Positions 8,165-17,624 of a stretch of 64,000 nucleotides of DNA are shown here, piece by piece. A program made the position numbers and the translations under genes. Numbering within the stretch: the stretch's first letter is position 1; each line of letters opens with the position of its first letter. This stretch comes from Streptomyces cathayae (lineage in GTDB: Bacteria > Actinomycetota > Actinomycetes > Streptomycetales > Streptomycetaceae): assembly GCF_029760955.1 (NCBI RefSeq), contig NZ_CP121682.1, forward strand, positions 4,650,001-4,714,000, read 5' to 3'. Under the pieces are notes generated by a model. It searched no databases. It worked only from the letters and a program-made list of their open reading frames with translations, and had not been told where the DNA came from.

Positions 8165-9004
8165 GTGACATCGGCTGTGACCATTCCCGGGCACGGGGGC
8201 GATTCGGAAGGTGCGGCGCGAAGCGCCTCGATGAGGGGTGGTGGCCGGGCGACGGGAGGGAGTACGGCCGTTGCCGCGCGGGCGCGGCAGGTCGTGAAGG
8301 CGTACGGGGCCGGTGAGACCCGCGTCGTCGCGCTCGACCACGTCGACGTGGACATCGCCCGCGGCCAGTTCACCGCGATCATGGGCCCCTCGGGGTCCGG
8401 CAAGTCCACACTGATGCACTGCCTGGCCGGGCTCGACACCGTGACCAGCGGGCAGATCCATCTGGACGAGACCGAGATCACCGGCCTGAAGGACAAGAAG
8501 CTCACGCGGCTGCGCCGGGACCGGATCGGGTTCATCTTCCAGGCGTTCAACCTGCTGCCGACGCTGAACGCGCTCGAGAACATCACGCTGCCCATGGACA
8601 TCGCCGGCCGCAGGCCCGACCAGGAGTGGCTGGACCGGGTGGTGGAGACCGTGGGGCTCGCCGGGCGGCTGAAGCACCGGCCCACCCAGCTGTCCGGGGG
8701 TCAGCAGCAGCGCGTCGCCGTGGCGCGGGCGCTGGCGGCCCGGCCGGAGATCATCTTCGGTGACGAGCCGACCGGAAACCTCGACTCGCGGGCCGGTGCC
8801 GAGGTCCTCGGCTTCCTGCGCCGCTCGGTCGACGACCTGGGCCAGACCATCGTGATGGTCACCCACGACCCGGTCGCCGCCTCCTACGCGGACCGGGTGC
8901 TGTACCTCGCCGACGGCCGCATCGTCGACGAGATGCACCAGCCGACGGCCGAACAGGTCCTGGACCGGATGAAGGACTTCGACGCCCGGGGGCGCACGTC
9001 ATGA
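8165..9004 (+). CDS. ABC transporter ATP-binding protein, MacB/LolD-like
   Basis: 279 residues from GTG at 8165, with AGGAGA 5 nt before it. Walker A is GPSGSGKST (74-82), the ABC signature is LSGGQQQR (176-183) and Walker B ends in DEPTGNLD (200-207). The MacB/LolD hallmark is an ATPase that powers mechanotransmission rather than substrate passage. It precedes the FtsX-type permease gene with a 4-nt ATGA overlap, so the two are translationally coupled. The protein is a close paralogue of the ATPase at 36753-37550. Such pairs in Streptomyces export lipoproteins, peptides or antibiotics, or sense cell-envelope stress. The cargo is not visible. Confidence 0.95.
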   Translation: MTSAVTIPGHGGDSEGAARSASMRGGGRATGGSTAVAARARQVVKAYGAGETRVVALDHVDVDIARGQFTAIMGPSGSGKSTLMHCLAGLDTVTSGQIHLDETEITGLKDKKLTRLRRDRIGFIFQAFNLLPTLNALENITLPMDIAGRRPDQEWLDRVVETVGLAGRLKHRPTQLSGGQQQRVAVARALAARPEIIFGDEPTGNLDSRAGAEVLGFLRRSVDDLGQTIVMVTHDPVAASYADRVLYLADGRIVDEMHQPTAEQVLDRMKDFDARGRTS

Positions 9005-11580
9005 CCGTGTTGAAGACCTCGATGCGCAACTTCCTCGCGCACAAGGGGCGGATGGCGCTGTCGGCCGTCGCGGTGCTGCTGTCGGTGGCCTTCGTCTGCG
9101 GGACCCTCGTCTTCACCGACACGATGTCCACGACGTTCGACAAGCTGTTCGCGGCCACGGCGTCGGACGTCACGGTCAGCGCCAAGGACGCCTCCGACGG
9201 CGGCGAGACGACCTCCGACAACGGCAAGCCGCCGGTCATCCCGGCCTCCGTGCTCGCCGAGGTGCGGAAGGTGGACGGGGTGAAGTCGGCCGAGGGGGCG
9301 CTGCACTCCACCTCGCTGACCGTCGTCGACGGCGACAAGGAGAGCCTCTCGCCCACCAGCGGCGGCCCGACCATCGTCGGCAACTGGACCGCCAACGACG
9401 CCCGCACCATGAAGATCACCTCCGGTGCGGCGCCCGAGGGCCCCGACCAGATCCTGGTCGACGCCGACACCGCCGACAAGCACGGCCTGGAACTCGGTGA
9501 CGAGATCGGCGTGATCAGCGTGGTCGGCACGCACACCGCGAAGGTCTCCGGCATCGCCGACTTCACCGTCACCAACCCCGGTGCCGCGATCTTCTTCCTG
9601 GACACGAAGACCGCCCAGCAGGCCCTGCTCGGCGAGAGCGGCGTCTTCACCAACGTCAACGCCACGGCCGCCGACGGCGTCAGCCACGCGCAGCTGAAGA
9701 AGAACGTCGCCGCCGCGCTGGACGGCGACTACAAGGTGCTGACCGCGAAGGAGAGCGCGGAGGCGGGCCAGAAGGACGTCGAGGGCTTCATGAGCGTCCT
9801 GAAGTACGCGATGCTCGGCTTCGCCGGGATCGCGTTCCTCGTCGGCATCTTCCTGATCATCAACACCTTCTCCATGCTGGTCGCCCAGCGCACCCGGGAG
9901 ATCGGCCTGATGCGGGCCATCGGCTCCTCCCGCAAGCAGGTCAACCGCTCGGTGCTGATCGAGGCGCTGCTGCTCGGCGTCGTCGGTTCGGTGCTCGGGG
10001 TGGGCGCGGGCGTGGGACTCGCCGTCGGGCTGATGAAGCTCATGGGCATGGCGGGCATGGAGCTGTCCACGGACGACCTCACCGTCGCCTGGACGACTCC
10101 GGCGATCGGACTGCTCCTCGGTGTCGTCGTGACCGTCCTGGCCGCCTATCTGCCGGCCCGGCGGGCCGGCAAGATCTCCCCGATGGCCGCGCTGCGTGAC
10201 GCGGGTGCCCCCGCGGACGCCAGGGCCGGCCGGATCCGGGGCGGCGTCGGCACGCTGCTGACCGCGGCCGGCGCGTTCGCCCTGTACCTCGCGGCGGCCG
10301 CGGAGAAGGCCGCGGAGGGCTCGATGTGGCTGGGCTTCGGCGTGGTGCTGTCGCTGATCGGCTTCGTTCTCATCGGTCCGCTGCTCGCCGGTGGTGTGGT
10401 CCGTGTCCTCGGCGTCGTCGTGCTGCGGGTCTTCGGCCCCGTGGGGCGGATGGCCGAGCGCAACGCGCTGCGCAACCCGCGCCGCACCGGTGCCACGGGC
10501 GCCGCGCTGATGATCGGGCTGGCCCTGGTGGCGTGCCTGTCGGTGGTCGGCGCCTCCATGGTGGCCTCGGCCACCGACGAGCTGGACAAGAGCGTCGGCA
10601 CGGACTTCATCATCCAGTCCGACAGCGGCCAGCTGATCACCCCGCAGGCGGTCCAGGCCGTGCAGGACGCCCCGCAGGTGGAGCGGGTCACCGAGTACAA
10701 GTGGACCGAGGCCGACTTCACCACGCCCGACGGCAAGACGCTCAAGAACACGGCGATCACGGCGGCCGACCCGACGTACGCCACCGACCTGCGGGTCGAG
10801 ACGGTCGAGGGGAAGCTGGAGGACGCCTACCGGCCCGACTCGATGTCCGTCCACGAGAAGTTCGCCGAGGACCACGGCATCGGCCTCGGATCGAAGATCG
10901 ACGTCGCGTTCAAGGACGGGGAGACCGCCGGCCTGACCGTCCGGGCGATCACCAGCAGCGACGCCGTGGTCGACGCGGGCGCGATGTACACGTCGATCGA
11001 CACCATGGCCAGGTACGTCCCGGCCGACAGGATGCCGCTGGACATGCTGCTCTTCGTCTCGGCGAAGGACGGCCAGCAGGACGCCGCGTACACGGCGCTG
11101 AAGGACTCGCTGCACGAGTACCCGCAGTACACCGTGCGCGACCAGACCGACTACAAGGAAGCGCTCAAGGACCAGATCGGCCAGCTGCTGAACATGATCT
11201 ACGGTCTGCTGGCCCTGGCGATCGTCGTCGCGATCCTCGGTGTGGTCAACACCCTGGCCCTGTCGGTGGTCGAGCGGACGAGGGAGATCGGCCTGATGCG
11301 GGCCATCGGCCTCTCGCGCCGCCAGCTGCGCCGCATGATCCGCCTGGAGTCGGTCGTCATCGCCCTCTTCGGTGCCCTGCTGGGCCTGGGGCTGGGCATG
11401 GGCTGGGGCGCCACCGCCCAGCAGCTCCTCGCGCTGGAGGGCCTGAAGGTCCTCGAGATCCCGTGGCCGACGATCATCGGTGTGTTCATCGGCTCGGCGT
11501 TCGTGGGTCTGTTCGCGGCCCTGGTCCCGGCGTTCCGGGCGGGCCGGATGAACGTCCTGAACGCGATCGCCACCGAGTGA
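9001..11580 (+). CDS. ABC transporter permease, FtsX/MacB family (duplicated architecture)
   Basis: 859 residues. One N-terminal membrane helix (~18-38) is followed by an extracellular domain (~45-255), then three helices (~263-395) with the FtsX cytoplasmic motif RTREIGLMRAIGSSRKQV. The pattern repeats: helices near 410-475, a second helix (~500-525) and extracellular domain (~530-725), and three C-terminal helices with a second RTREIGLMRAIGLSRRQL. It therefore carries two fused FtsX units, as in other actinobacterial two-gene exporters. The start overlaps the ATPase stop by 4 nt. It ends ahead of a strong hairpin at 11621-11660. Confidence 0.94.
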   Translation: MTVLKTSMRNFLAHKGRMALSAVAVLLSVAFVCGTLVFTDTMSTTFDKLFAATASDVTVSAKDASDGGETTSDNGKPPVIPASVLAEVRKVDGVKSAEGALHSTSLTVVDGDKESLSPTSGGPTIVGNWTANDARTMKITSGAAPEGPDQILVDADTADKHGLELGDEIGVISVVGTHTAKVSGIADFTVTNPGAAIFFLDTKTAQQALLGESGVFTNVNATAADGVSHAQLKKNVAAALDGDYKVLTAKESAEAGQKDVEGFMSVLKYAMLGFAGIAFLVGIFLIINTFSMLVAQRTREIGLMRAIGSSRKQVNRSVLIEALLLGVVGSVLGVGAGVGLAVGLMKLMGMAGMELSTDDLTVAWTTPAIGLLLGVVVTVLAAYLPARRAGKISPMAALRDAGAPADARAGRIRGGVGTLLTAAGAFALYLAAAAEKAAEGSMWLGFGVVLSLIGFVLIGPLLAGGVVRVLGVVVLRVFGPVGRMAERNALRNPRRTGATGAALMIGLALVACLSVVGASMVASATDELDKSVGTDFIIQSDSGQLITPQAVQAVQDAPQVERVTEYKWTEADFTTPDGKTLKNTAITAADPTYATDLRVETVEGKLEDAYRPDSMSVHEKFAEDHGIGLGSKIDVAFKDGETAGLTVRAITSSDAVVDAGAMYTSIDTMARYVPADRMPLDMLLFVSAKDGQQDAAYTALKDSLHEYPQYTVRDQTDYKEALKDQIGQLLNMIYGLLALAIVVAILGVVNTLALSVVERTREIGLMRAIGLSRRQLRRMIRLESVVIALFGALLGLGLGMGWGATAQQLLALEGLKVLEIPWPTIIGVFIGSAFVGLFAALVPAFRAGRMNVLNAIATE

Positions 11581-11620
11581 CCACCGCCCGGCCACCGCGC
11601 ACGGGGGCAGCGGGGGAGCG

Positions 11621-11660
11621 CCCGGCGCCGGGAAGTCCTGAGGGACTTTTCGGCGCCGGG
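11621..11660 (+). terminator. Hairpin terminator after the ABC exporter operon
   Basis: The arms CCCGGCGCCGGGAAGTCC (11621-11638) and GGACTTTTCGGCGCCGGG (11643-11660) pair with two G-T wobbles around a 4-nt loop. Confidence 0.85.
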
Positions 11661-11740
11661 CCCGTTGACGCCCGGACTTGTGGCCGACCGGCCGGCCGAC
11701 CGGCTCGGGCGGCGCACCGGCCCCGGGCGCCGGACGCCAT

Positions 11741-11824
11741 CCATGGGCTTCGGCCGTGTCGTCCGCGGGTTTCGGCCGTGTCGTCCGTGGGCTTCGGGCG
11801 TCGTCCACAGGCTTCCGGCGTCCA
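11741..11824 (+). repeat. Four imperfect 20-22 bp tandem repeats upstream of mfd
   Basis: Units at 11741-11762, 11763-11784, 11785-11804 and 11805-11824 share the pattern CCryrGGyTTCsGsCGT. They sit in the otherwise featureless 11661-11913 leader between the ABC terminator and mfd, where the mfd promoter must lie. Confidence 0.75.
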
Positions 11825-11913
11825 GGGGCTCGGCGTCGTACGCTTGGACACCCCCGGCCCGCGGCGCGCGTCGGGCCTGTCGTGATGCACACCCCCGGAT
11901 GGAAGCGCCTCGA

Positions 11914-14900
11914 ATGAGCCTGCACGGTCTGCTGGACGCCGTCGTCAAGGACACCGCCCTCGCGGAAGCGATCGCGGCGGCCGCCGACGGCAACCGGATG
12001 CACGTCGACCTGGTCGGCCCCCCGGCCGCCCGCCCCTTCGCGGTCGCGGCCCTGGCCCGGGACACCGGCCGTACCGTGCTGGCCGTGACGGCGACCGGCC
12101 GTGAGGCGGAGGACCTGGCGGCGGCCCTGCGCTCCCTCCTCCCGCCGGAGGGGGTCGTGGAGTACCCGTCCTGGGAGACGCTGCCGCACGAGCGGCTCAG
12201 CCCCCGCAGCGACACCGTCGGACGCCGCCTGGCGGTCCTGCGCCGGCTGGCCCACCCCCGGCCGGACGACCTCGAGACCGGCCCCGTCTCGGTCGTCGTC
12301 GCGCCCGTGCGTTCCGTGCTCCAGCCGCAGGTCAAAGGGCTGGGCGAACTGGAGCCCGTCGCGCTGCGGACGGGACAGACCGCCGATCTGAACGAGACCG
12401 TCGAGGCGCTCGCCGCCGCCGCGTACGCGCGGGTGGAACTGGTCGAGAAGCGCGGCGAGTTCGCGGTGCGCGGCGGCATCCTCGACGTGTTCCCGCCCAC
12501 CGAGGAACACCCCCTGCGCGTCGAGTTCTGGGGCGACGACGTCGAGGAGATCCGCTACTTCAAGGTCGCCGACCAGCGCTCCCTGGAGATCGCCGACCAC
12601 GGCCTGTGGGCCCCGCCCTGCCGGGAGCTGCTGCTCACCGACGAGGTGCGGGAGCGCGCGCGGGTCCTCGCCGAACAGCACCCCGAGCTGGGCGAGCTGC
12701 TCGGCCGGATCGCCGAGGGGATCGCGGTCGAGGGCATGGAGTCCCTGGCCCCCGTCCTCGTCGACGACATGGAGCTGCTGCTGGACGTGCTGCCCGAGGG
12801 CGCCATGGCCGTCGTCTGCGACCCGGAGCGGGTGCGCACGCGGGCCGCCGACCTGGTGGCGACCTCGCAGGAGTTCCTGCAGGCCTCCTGGGCGGCCACC
12901 GCCGGCGGCGGGGAGGCGCCCATCGACGTCGGCGCGGCCTCCCTGTGGTCCATCGCGGACGTCCGCGACCGGGCGCGCGAGCTGGACATGATGTGGTGGT
13001 CGGTGTCGCCGTTCGCCGCCGACGAGGAACTGGACAACGACACCCTCAAGCTCGGCATGCACGCCCCCGAGACCTACCGCGGGGACACCGCGCGGGCGCT
13101 CGCCGACACCAAGGGCTGGCTCGCCGACGGCTGGCGCACGGTGTTCGTCACCGAGGGCCACGGCCCGGCCTCCCGCACGGTGGAGGTGCTGGGCGGCGAG
13201 GGCATCGCGGCCCGGCTGGAGGCGGACCTCGGCGCGATCGCCCCGTCCGTGGTGCACGTCGCCTGCGGCGGCATCGACCACGGCTTCGTCGACCCGGCGC
13301 TCAGGCTCGCCGTGCTCACCGAGACCGACCTGACCGGCCAGAAGGCGTCCGGCCGCGAGGGCGCCCGGATGCCGGTCCGGCGCCGCAAGACCATCGACCC
13401 GCTCACCCTGGAGCCGGGCGACCACATCGTCCACGAGCAGCACGGCGTGGGCCGCTACGTCGAGATGGTGCAGCGCACCGTGCAGGGCGCGACCCGCGAG
13501 TACCTGGTGGTGGAGTACGCCCCCGCCAAGCGCGGCCAGCCCGGTGACCGGCTCTACATCCCCACCGACCAGCTGGAGCAGATCACCAAGTACGTCGGCG
13601 GCGAGGCACCCACCTTGCACCGGCTCGGCGGCGCCGACTGGACCAAGACGAAGGCGCGGGCGAAGAAGGCCGTCAAGGAGATCGCCGCCGACCTGATCAA
13701 GCTGTACAGCGCGCGCATGGCGGCCCCCGGGCACGCCTTCGGCGGGGACACGCCCTGGCAGCGCGAGCTGGAGGACGCCTTCCCGTACGCGGAGACGCCC
13801 GACCAGCTGACCACGATCGCCGAGGTCAAGGAGGACATGGAGAAGTCGGTCCCGATGGACCGGCTGATCTGCGGCGACGTCGGCTACGGCAAGACGGAGA
13901 TCGCGGTGCGCGCCGCGTTCAAGGCGGTCCAGGACGGCAAGCAGGTCGCCGTGCTCGTCCCCACCACGCTGCTGGTGCAGCAGCACTTCGGGACGTTCGG
14001 CGACCGGTACGCGCAGTTCCCGGTGAACGTGCGGGCGCTGTCCCGGTTCCAGACCGACACCGAGGCGAAGGCCGTCCTGGAGGGCCTGAAGGACGGCTCG
14101 GTCGACGTCGTCATCGGCACCCACCGGCTGTTCTCCTCCGAGACCAGGTTCAAGGACCTGGGCCTGGTCATCGTCGACGAGGAGCAGCGCTTCGGCGTCG
14201 AGCACAAGGAGCAGCTGAAGAAGCTGCGGGCCAACGTCGACGTGCTGACCATGTCGGCCACCCCCATCCCGCGCACCCTGGAGATGGCGGTCACCGGCAT
14301 CCGTGAGATGTCGACGATCACCACGCCGCCGGAGGAGCGCCACCCGGTGCTCACCTTCGTCGGCCCCTACGAGGAGAAGCAGATCGGTGCGGCCGTCCGC
14401 CGTGAACTGCTGCGCGAGGGGCAGGTCTTCTACATCCACAACCGGGTGGAGTCGATCGACCGCGCGGCGGCCCGGCTGCGGGACATCGTGCCCGAGGCGC
14501 GGATCGCGACCGCGCACGGGCAGATGTCGGAGTCGGCGCTGGAGCAGGTCGTCGTCGACTTCTGGGAGAAGAAGTACGACGTACTGGTGTCGACGACGAT
14601 CGTCGAGTCCGGCATCGACATCTCCAACGCCAACACCCTGATCGTGGAGCGCGGCGACAACTTCGGCCTCAGCCAGCTGCACCAGCTGCGCGGCCGGGTC
14701 GGCCGGAGCCGGGAGCGCGGATACGCGTACTTCCTGTACCCGCCGGAGAAGCCGCTGACGGAGACCGCGCACGAGCGGCTCGCGACGATCGCCCAGCACA
14801 CCGAGATGGGCGCGGGCATGTACGTGGCGATGAAGGACCTGGAGATCCGCGGCGCCGGAAACCTGCTCGGCGGCGAGCAGTCCGGCCACATCGCGGGCGT

Positions 14901-15447
14901 CGGCTTCGACCTGTACATCCGGATGGTCGGCGAGGCCGTCGCGGACTACCGGCGCCAGCTGGAGAGCGGGGAGATCGAGGAGGAGCCGCCGCTCGAGGTC
15001 AAGATCGAGCTGCCCGTCGACGCGCACGTCCCGCACGACTACGCGCCCGGCGAGCGGCTGCGCCTGCAGGCGTACCGGGCGATCGCCTCCGCGAACTCGG
15101 AGGAGGACGTCAAGGCGGTGCGCGAGGAACTCGTCGACCGCTACGGCAAGTTGCCGGAGCCGGTGGAGAACCTGCTGCTGGTGGCGGGCCTGCGCATGCT
15201 GGCGCGCGCGTGCGGCGTCGGGGAGATCGTCCTGCAGGGCAACACCATCCGGTTCGCCCCGGTGGAGTTGCGCGAGTCCCAGGAGCTGCGCCTCAAGCGG
15301 CTCTACCCCGGCACGGTCCTCAAGCCGGCCGCCCACCAGGCGCTGGTGCCCCGGCCGAAGACGGCGAAGGTGGGCGGAAAGCCGCTGGTCGGCCGGGAGT
15401 TGCTGGCGTGGGTCGGGGAGTTCCTGACCTCGGTCCTGGGGTCGTGA
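11914..15447 (+). CDS. mfd: Transcription-repair coupling factor Mfd
   Basis: 1177 residues, the normal Mfd length, from ATG at 11914 (GGAAG 8 nt upstream). The N-terminal UvrB-homology module spans ~1-350. The RNA-polymerase interaction domain, GDHIVHEQHGVGRYVEM, is at about residue 505. The RecG-like helicase motor has Walker A GDVGYGKTE (654-662) and a DEEQRFG box (755-761). Motifs such as TMSATPIPRTLEMA, STTIVESGIDI and QLRGRVGR follow, and the C-terminal TRCF domain is complete. Mfd removes stalled RNA polymerase from lesions and recruits UvrA. It is transcribed alone and ends at a bidirectional hairpin. Confidence 0.98.
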   Translation: MSLHGLLDAVVKDTALAEAIAAAADGNRMHVDLVGPPAARPFAVAALARDTGRTVLAVTATGREAEDLAAALRSLLPPEGVVEYPSWETLPHERLSPRSDTVGRRLAVLRRLAHPRPDDLETGPVSVVVAPVRSVLQPQVKGLGELEPVALRTGQTADLNETVEALAAAAYARVELVEKRGEFAVRGGILDVFPPTEEHPLRVEFWGDDVEEIRYFKVADQRSLEIADHGLWAPPCRELLLTDEVRERARVLAEQHPELGELLGRIAEGIAVEGMESLAPVLVDDMELLLDVLPEGAMAVVCDPERVRTRAADLVATSQEFLQASWAATAGGGEAPIDVGAASLWSIADVRDRARELDMMWWSVSPFAADEELDNDTLKLGMHAPETYRGDTARALADTKGWLADGWRTVFVTEGHGPASRTVEVLGGEGIAARLEADLGAIAPSVVHVACGGIDHGFVDPALRLAVLTETDLTGQKASGREGARMPVRRRKTIDPLTLEPGDHIVHEQHGVGRYVEMVQRTVQGATREYLVVEYAPAKRGQPGDRLYIPTDQLEQITKYVGGEAPTLHRLGGADWTKTKARAKKAVKEIAADLIKLYSARMAAPGHAFGGDTPWQRELEDAFPYAETPDQLTTIAEVKEDMEKSVPMDRLICGDVGYGKTEIAVRAAFKAVQDGKQVAVLVPTTLLVQQHFGTFGDRYAQFPVNVRALSRFQTDTEAKAVLEGLKDGSVDVVIGTHRLFSSETRFKDLGLVIVDEEQRFGVEHKEQLKKLRANVDVLTMSATPIPRTLEMAVTGIREMSTITTPPEERHPVLTFVGPYEEKQIGAAVRRELLREGQVFYIHNRVESIDRAAARLRDIVPEARIATAHGQMSESALEQVVVDFWEKKYDVLVSTTIVESGIDISNANTLIVERGDNFGLSQLHQLRGRVGRSRERGYAYFLYPPEKPLTETAHERLATIAQHTEMGAGMYVAMKDLEIRGAGNLLGGEQSGHIAGVGFDLYIRMVGEAVADYRRQLESGEIEEEPPLEVKIELPVDAHVPHDYAPGERLRLQAYRAIASANSEEDVKAVREELVDRYGKLPEPVENLLLVAGLRMLARACGVGEIVLQGNTIRFAPVELRESQELRLKRLYPGTVLKPAAHQALVPRPKTAKVGGKPLVGRELLAWVGEFLTSVLGS

Positions 15448-15526
15448 CCCGGGGGCCCCGCCGGTCAGGCCAGGTGCGCGGGGTGGACGGGGCACACGGG
15501 GTGCACGCGGCACTCGGGGCATGAGC

Positions 15527-15563
15527 GAAGCCGCCCACGGCAGGGGGTTCCGTGGGCGGCTTC
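15527..15563. terminator. Bidirectional hairpin terminator between mfd and the antitoxin-like gene
   Basis: Perfect 14-bp arms (GAAGCCGCCCACGG at 15527-15540, CCGTGGGCGGCTTC at 15550-15563) with a 9-nt loop. Confidence 0.88.
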
Positions 15564-15579
15564 CGGCCCGGACGCACGC

Positions 15580-15765
15580 CTATGGCTGATCGGGGCGGTC
15601 GCGCTTCATGCCGAGCCGCTCCTCTGCCTGCCGCTGCCCGGCGTCGATCTGGTCCTCGTACTTTCCGCCGGTCCGCTCGTTGAGCTTCTTCTCGGCGGCG
15701 TCGGAGGCTTTCCTGGCCTTCTCCTGTGCCGACTTGTTGCTCTTGAACTTGTCGAAGATGCCCAT
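15580..15765 (-). CDS. Small antitoxin-like protein (Rv0909/MT0933 family)
   Basis: 61 residues from ATG at 15765, with GGAAGGAG upstream on the minus strand. The sequence begins MGIFDKFKS and is highly charged and helical (SAQEKARKASDAAEKKLNER, then DAGQRQAEERLG), matching the MT0933-type antitoxin family of actinobacteria. In mycobacteria such proteins pair with a toxin encoded next door. Here no toxin partner is adjacent, since the flanking genes are mfd and a secreted HNH lipoprotein. It may instead be a solitary stress-linked protein of the same fold. Confidence 0.8.
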   Translation of the reverse strand: MGIFDKFKSNKSAQEKARKASDAAEKKLNERTGGKYEDQIDAGQRQAEERLGMKRDRPDQP

Positions 15766-15941
15766 CCGGAGCTCCTTCCGAGGTGACTCAGCATCGACCC
15801 TACGCGCGACATGCGAGGAATGCTCCTTTTGGGCCCGTATGGTCTGGACCTCTCTCTGGCTACGGTGGACCGGGCGCGATATCGCTCCTGCGCGAGCGGG
15901 TAAGAAGAACGTGCAGCACGGAACAGCAAGGGAGGGGTGCC

Positions 15942-16775
15942 GTGACGCGGTACTCGACGTGGGACGGGGCACGACGTACGGGGCGGGCCGGCGGGCGAAT
16001 ACGCCGCGGCGGCGGACCGGGGCTCTCACGCCGTACGGGGACCGCGGTGTCGGCGCTGGCCGCCGTGGCGCTCCTCGCCGGCTGCGAGGGCGTGGTGGAC
16101 ACCGGTTCCCCCGCCGGGGACAGCCCGGCGGCAGTGGACGGACGCGCCGTCAGCCCCCTGGACAACCCGGACGGCACCGCGCCGGGCCTCGCACCGCTGA
16201 CCGGGGAGACGGACCGGGCGGCGGCCGTCGACCTCATCGAGAAGGTGACCACCAAGGGCCGCGGACCGAAGACGGGTTACGACCGCGACGAGTTCGGCTA
16301 CGCCTGGAAGGACACCGCCGACGGCGTCCCCCTCGCGCGCAACGGCTGCGACACCCGGAACGACCTGCTGCAGCGCGACGGGCAGGAGGTGCGCTTCCGC
16401 TCCGGTTCCGACTGCGTGGTGGTGGCCATGACCCTGGCCGACCCGTACACCGGCAAGACCATCGAGTGGCGCAAGGAGAACGCCTCCGAGGTCCAGATAG
16501 ACCACGTGGTCCCGCTCTCCTACAGCTGGCAGATGGGCGCCTCCCGCTGGTCGAAGGAGAAACGGGAGCAACTGGCGAACGACACCCTCAACCTCATCCC
16601 GGTCGAGGGCCGCGCCAACTCCGCCAAGAGCGACTCCGGGCCCGCCGCCTGGCTCCCGCCGAGCAAGCCCGTACGGTGCTCGTACGCGGTCCGCTTCGCG
16701 CAGGTCGCCGTCAAGTACGAGATGCCGGTGACCACGGCCGACAAGCGCATGATGCTGGAGCAGTGCGGCGGCTGA
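15942..16775 (+). CDS. Secreted lipoprotein with HNH nuclease domain (DUF1524/GmrSD C-terminal type)
   Basis: 277 residues from GTG at 15942, with GGGAGG upstream. An unusually long basic n-region (~30 residues) precedes the hydrophobic core and the lipobox LLAGC (Cys48), so the mature protein should be membrane-anchored outside the cell. The C-terminal half holds the HNH signature: QIDHVVPLSYSW (D187, H188), then DTLNLIPVEGRANSAKSD with the conserved Asn and Lys residues. Such HNH lipoproteins are widespread in Streptomyces and Mycobacterium. They are presumed extracellular nucleases, perhaps for DNA scavenging or defence. Its neighbours give no further clue. Confidence 0.9.
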   Translation: MTRYSTWDGARRTGRAGGRIRRGGGPGLSRRTGTAVSALAAVALLAGCEGVVDTGSPAGDSPAAVDGRAVSPLDNPDGTAPGLAPLTGETDRAAAVDLIEKVTTKGRGPKTGYDRDEFGYAWKDTADGVPLARNGCDTRNDLLQRDGQEVRFRSGSDCVVVAMTLADPYTGKTIEWRKENASEVQIDHVVPLSYSWQMGASRWSKEKREQLANDTLNLIPVEGRANSAKSDSGPAAWLPPSKPVRCSYAVRFAQVAVKYEMPVTTADKRMMLEQCGG

Positions 16776-16937
16776 CCGCCGCCGGGTGAGGGACGGCGAA
16801 GGGATCGGGACGACAACGGTTCGGTACAACCCGGACCAGTTGTCCCCGGTGGCCTATACGCTCGGACTTCCACCCGAGTTCCGCCCCCGTGCGGACTTAT
16901 CACCCGTCCCATCGGCCACACCGGTTCAGGAGCAGTC

Positions 16938-17624
16938 ATGTACGGCCACGGCGTGGCACCGCCCACCCGCAGCACGGCAACGGTCATCACCCTGCGCGTG
17001 CTGTTCGTCGCCGCCGGTTTCCTGTCCTGCGGGCTGCTCGCCTGCGTGCCGCTGTTCCGGGTCGCGCTCCTGCGGGGGCGCGTCGCCGACTGGGTGGCGG
17101 CCTGGGCGAGCCTGCCCGTGTCCGTCGTCCTGCTGATGGTGATCGGTACGCTGCCGGAGTCGGACACCCGTACCGACGTCGCCGTGGCCATGCTCCTGAT
17201 CCTCGGCACCGGCGCCGCCGCGTACTACCTGACCGTGGACATCCGCTTCCACCACAGGCTGCGCCAGTACGGGGTGCACGGCCCGCCGTCGCCCCACGCC
17301 ACGACGATGCACGCGTCGGGCCCCGGCACTCCCTCCCCGTACGGCTATCCGCAGCCCGCGTCGCCGTACGCGCCCACAGTCGTGTCGCGGCCCCAGGCGC
17401 AGATGCCCGGGACACCCGGGCCGTCCGCACCGCCTCCCACGCCCGGACCGCACCGTTCCACGCCGTCCGCCCCCGTGCCCCCGATGCCGCAGCAGCATCC
17501 CGGGCAGCCGGCCCGTATCGACCAGGTGCGCGCCGAACTCGACGAGCTCAGCGACTACTTGCGCAGGAGCGACGGGCACGAGGGCGGCGACCAGGGCCAC
17601 GGCCACGGCCACGGTGGACGGTGA
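16938..17624 (+). CDS. Membrane protein with Pro-rich cytoplasmic tail, coupled to a Ser/Thr kinase
   Basis: 228 residues from ATG at 16938 (GGAG 8 nt upstream). Three hydrophobic segments lie at ~16-37, ~50-70 and ~78-97. After them comes a long tail rich in Pro, Ala and His, ending in a short coiled segment (RIDQVRAELDELSDYL) and a His/Gly-rich end. No known domain is recognised. Its stop overlaps the start of the kinase gene by 4 nt (GTGA), so it is probably a membrane partner, scaffold or substrate of that kinase, which has no membrane anchor of its own. Confidence 0.85.
   Translation: MYGHGVAPPTRSTATVITLRVLFVAAGFLSCGLLACVPLFRVALLRGRVADWVAAWASLPVSVVLLMVIGTLPESDTRTDVAVAMLLILGTGAAAYYLTVDIRFHHRLRQYGVHGPPSPHATTMHASGPGTPSPYGYPQPASPYAPTVVSRPQAQMPGTPGPSAPPPTPGPHRSTPSAPVPPMPQQHPGQPARIDQVRAELDELSDYLRRSDGHEGGDQGHGHGHGGR

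Noticed and set aside
8884..15522. A 2,200-codon open frame on the minus strand opposite the ABC permease and mfd
   Set aside because: It is the mirror of GC3-rich coding on the plus strand. The translation is low-complexity Arg/Asp/Gly/Val/Leu with no domains, while the plus strand encodes clear proteins.
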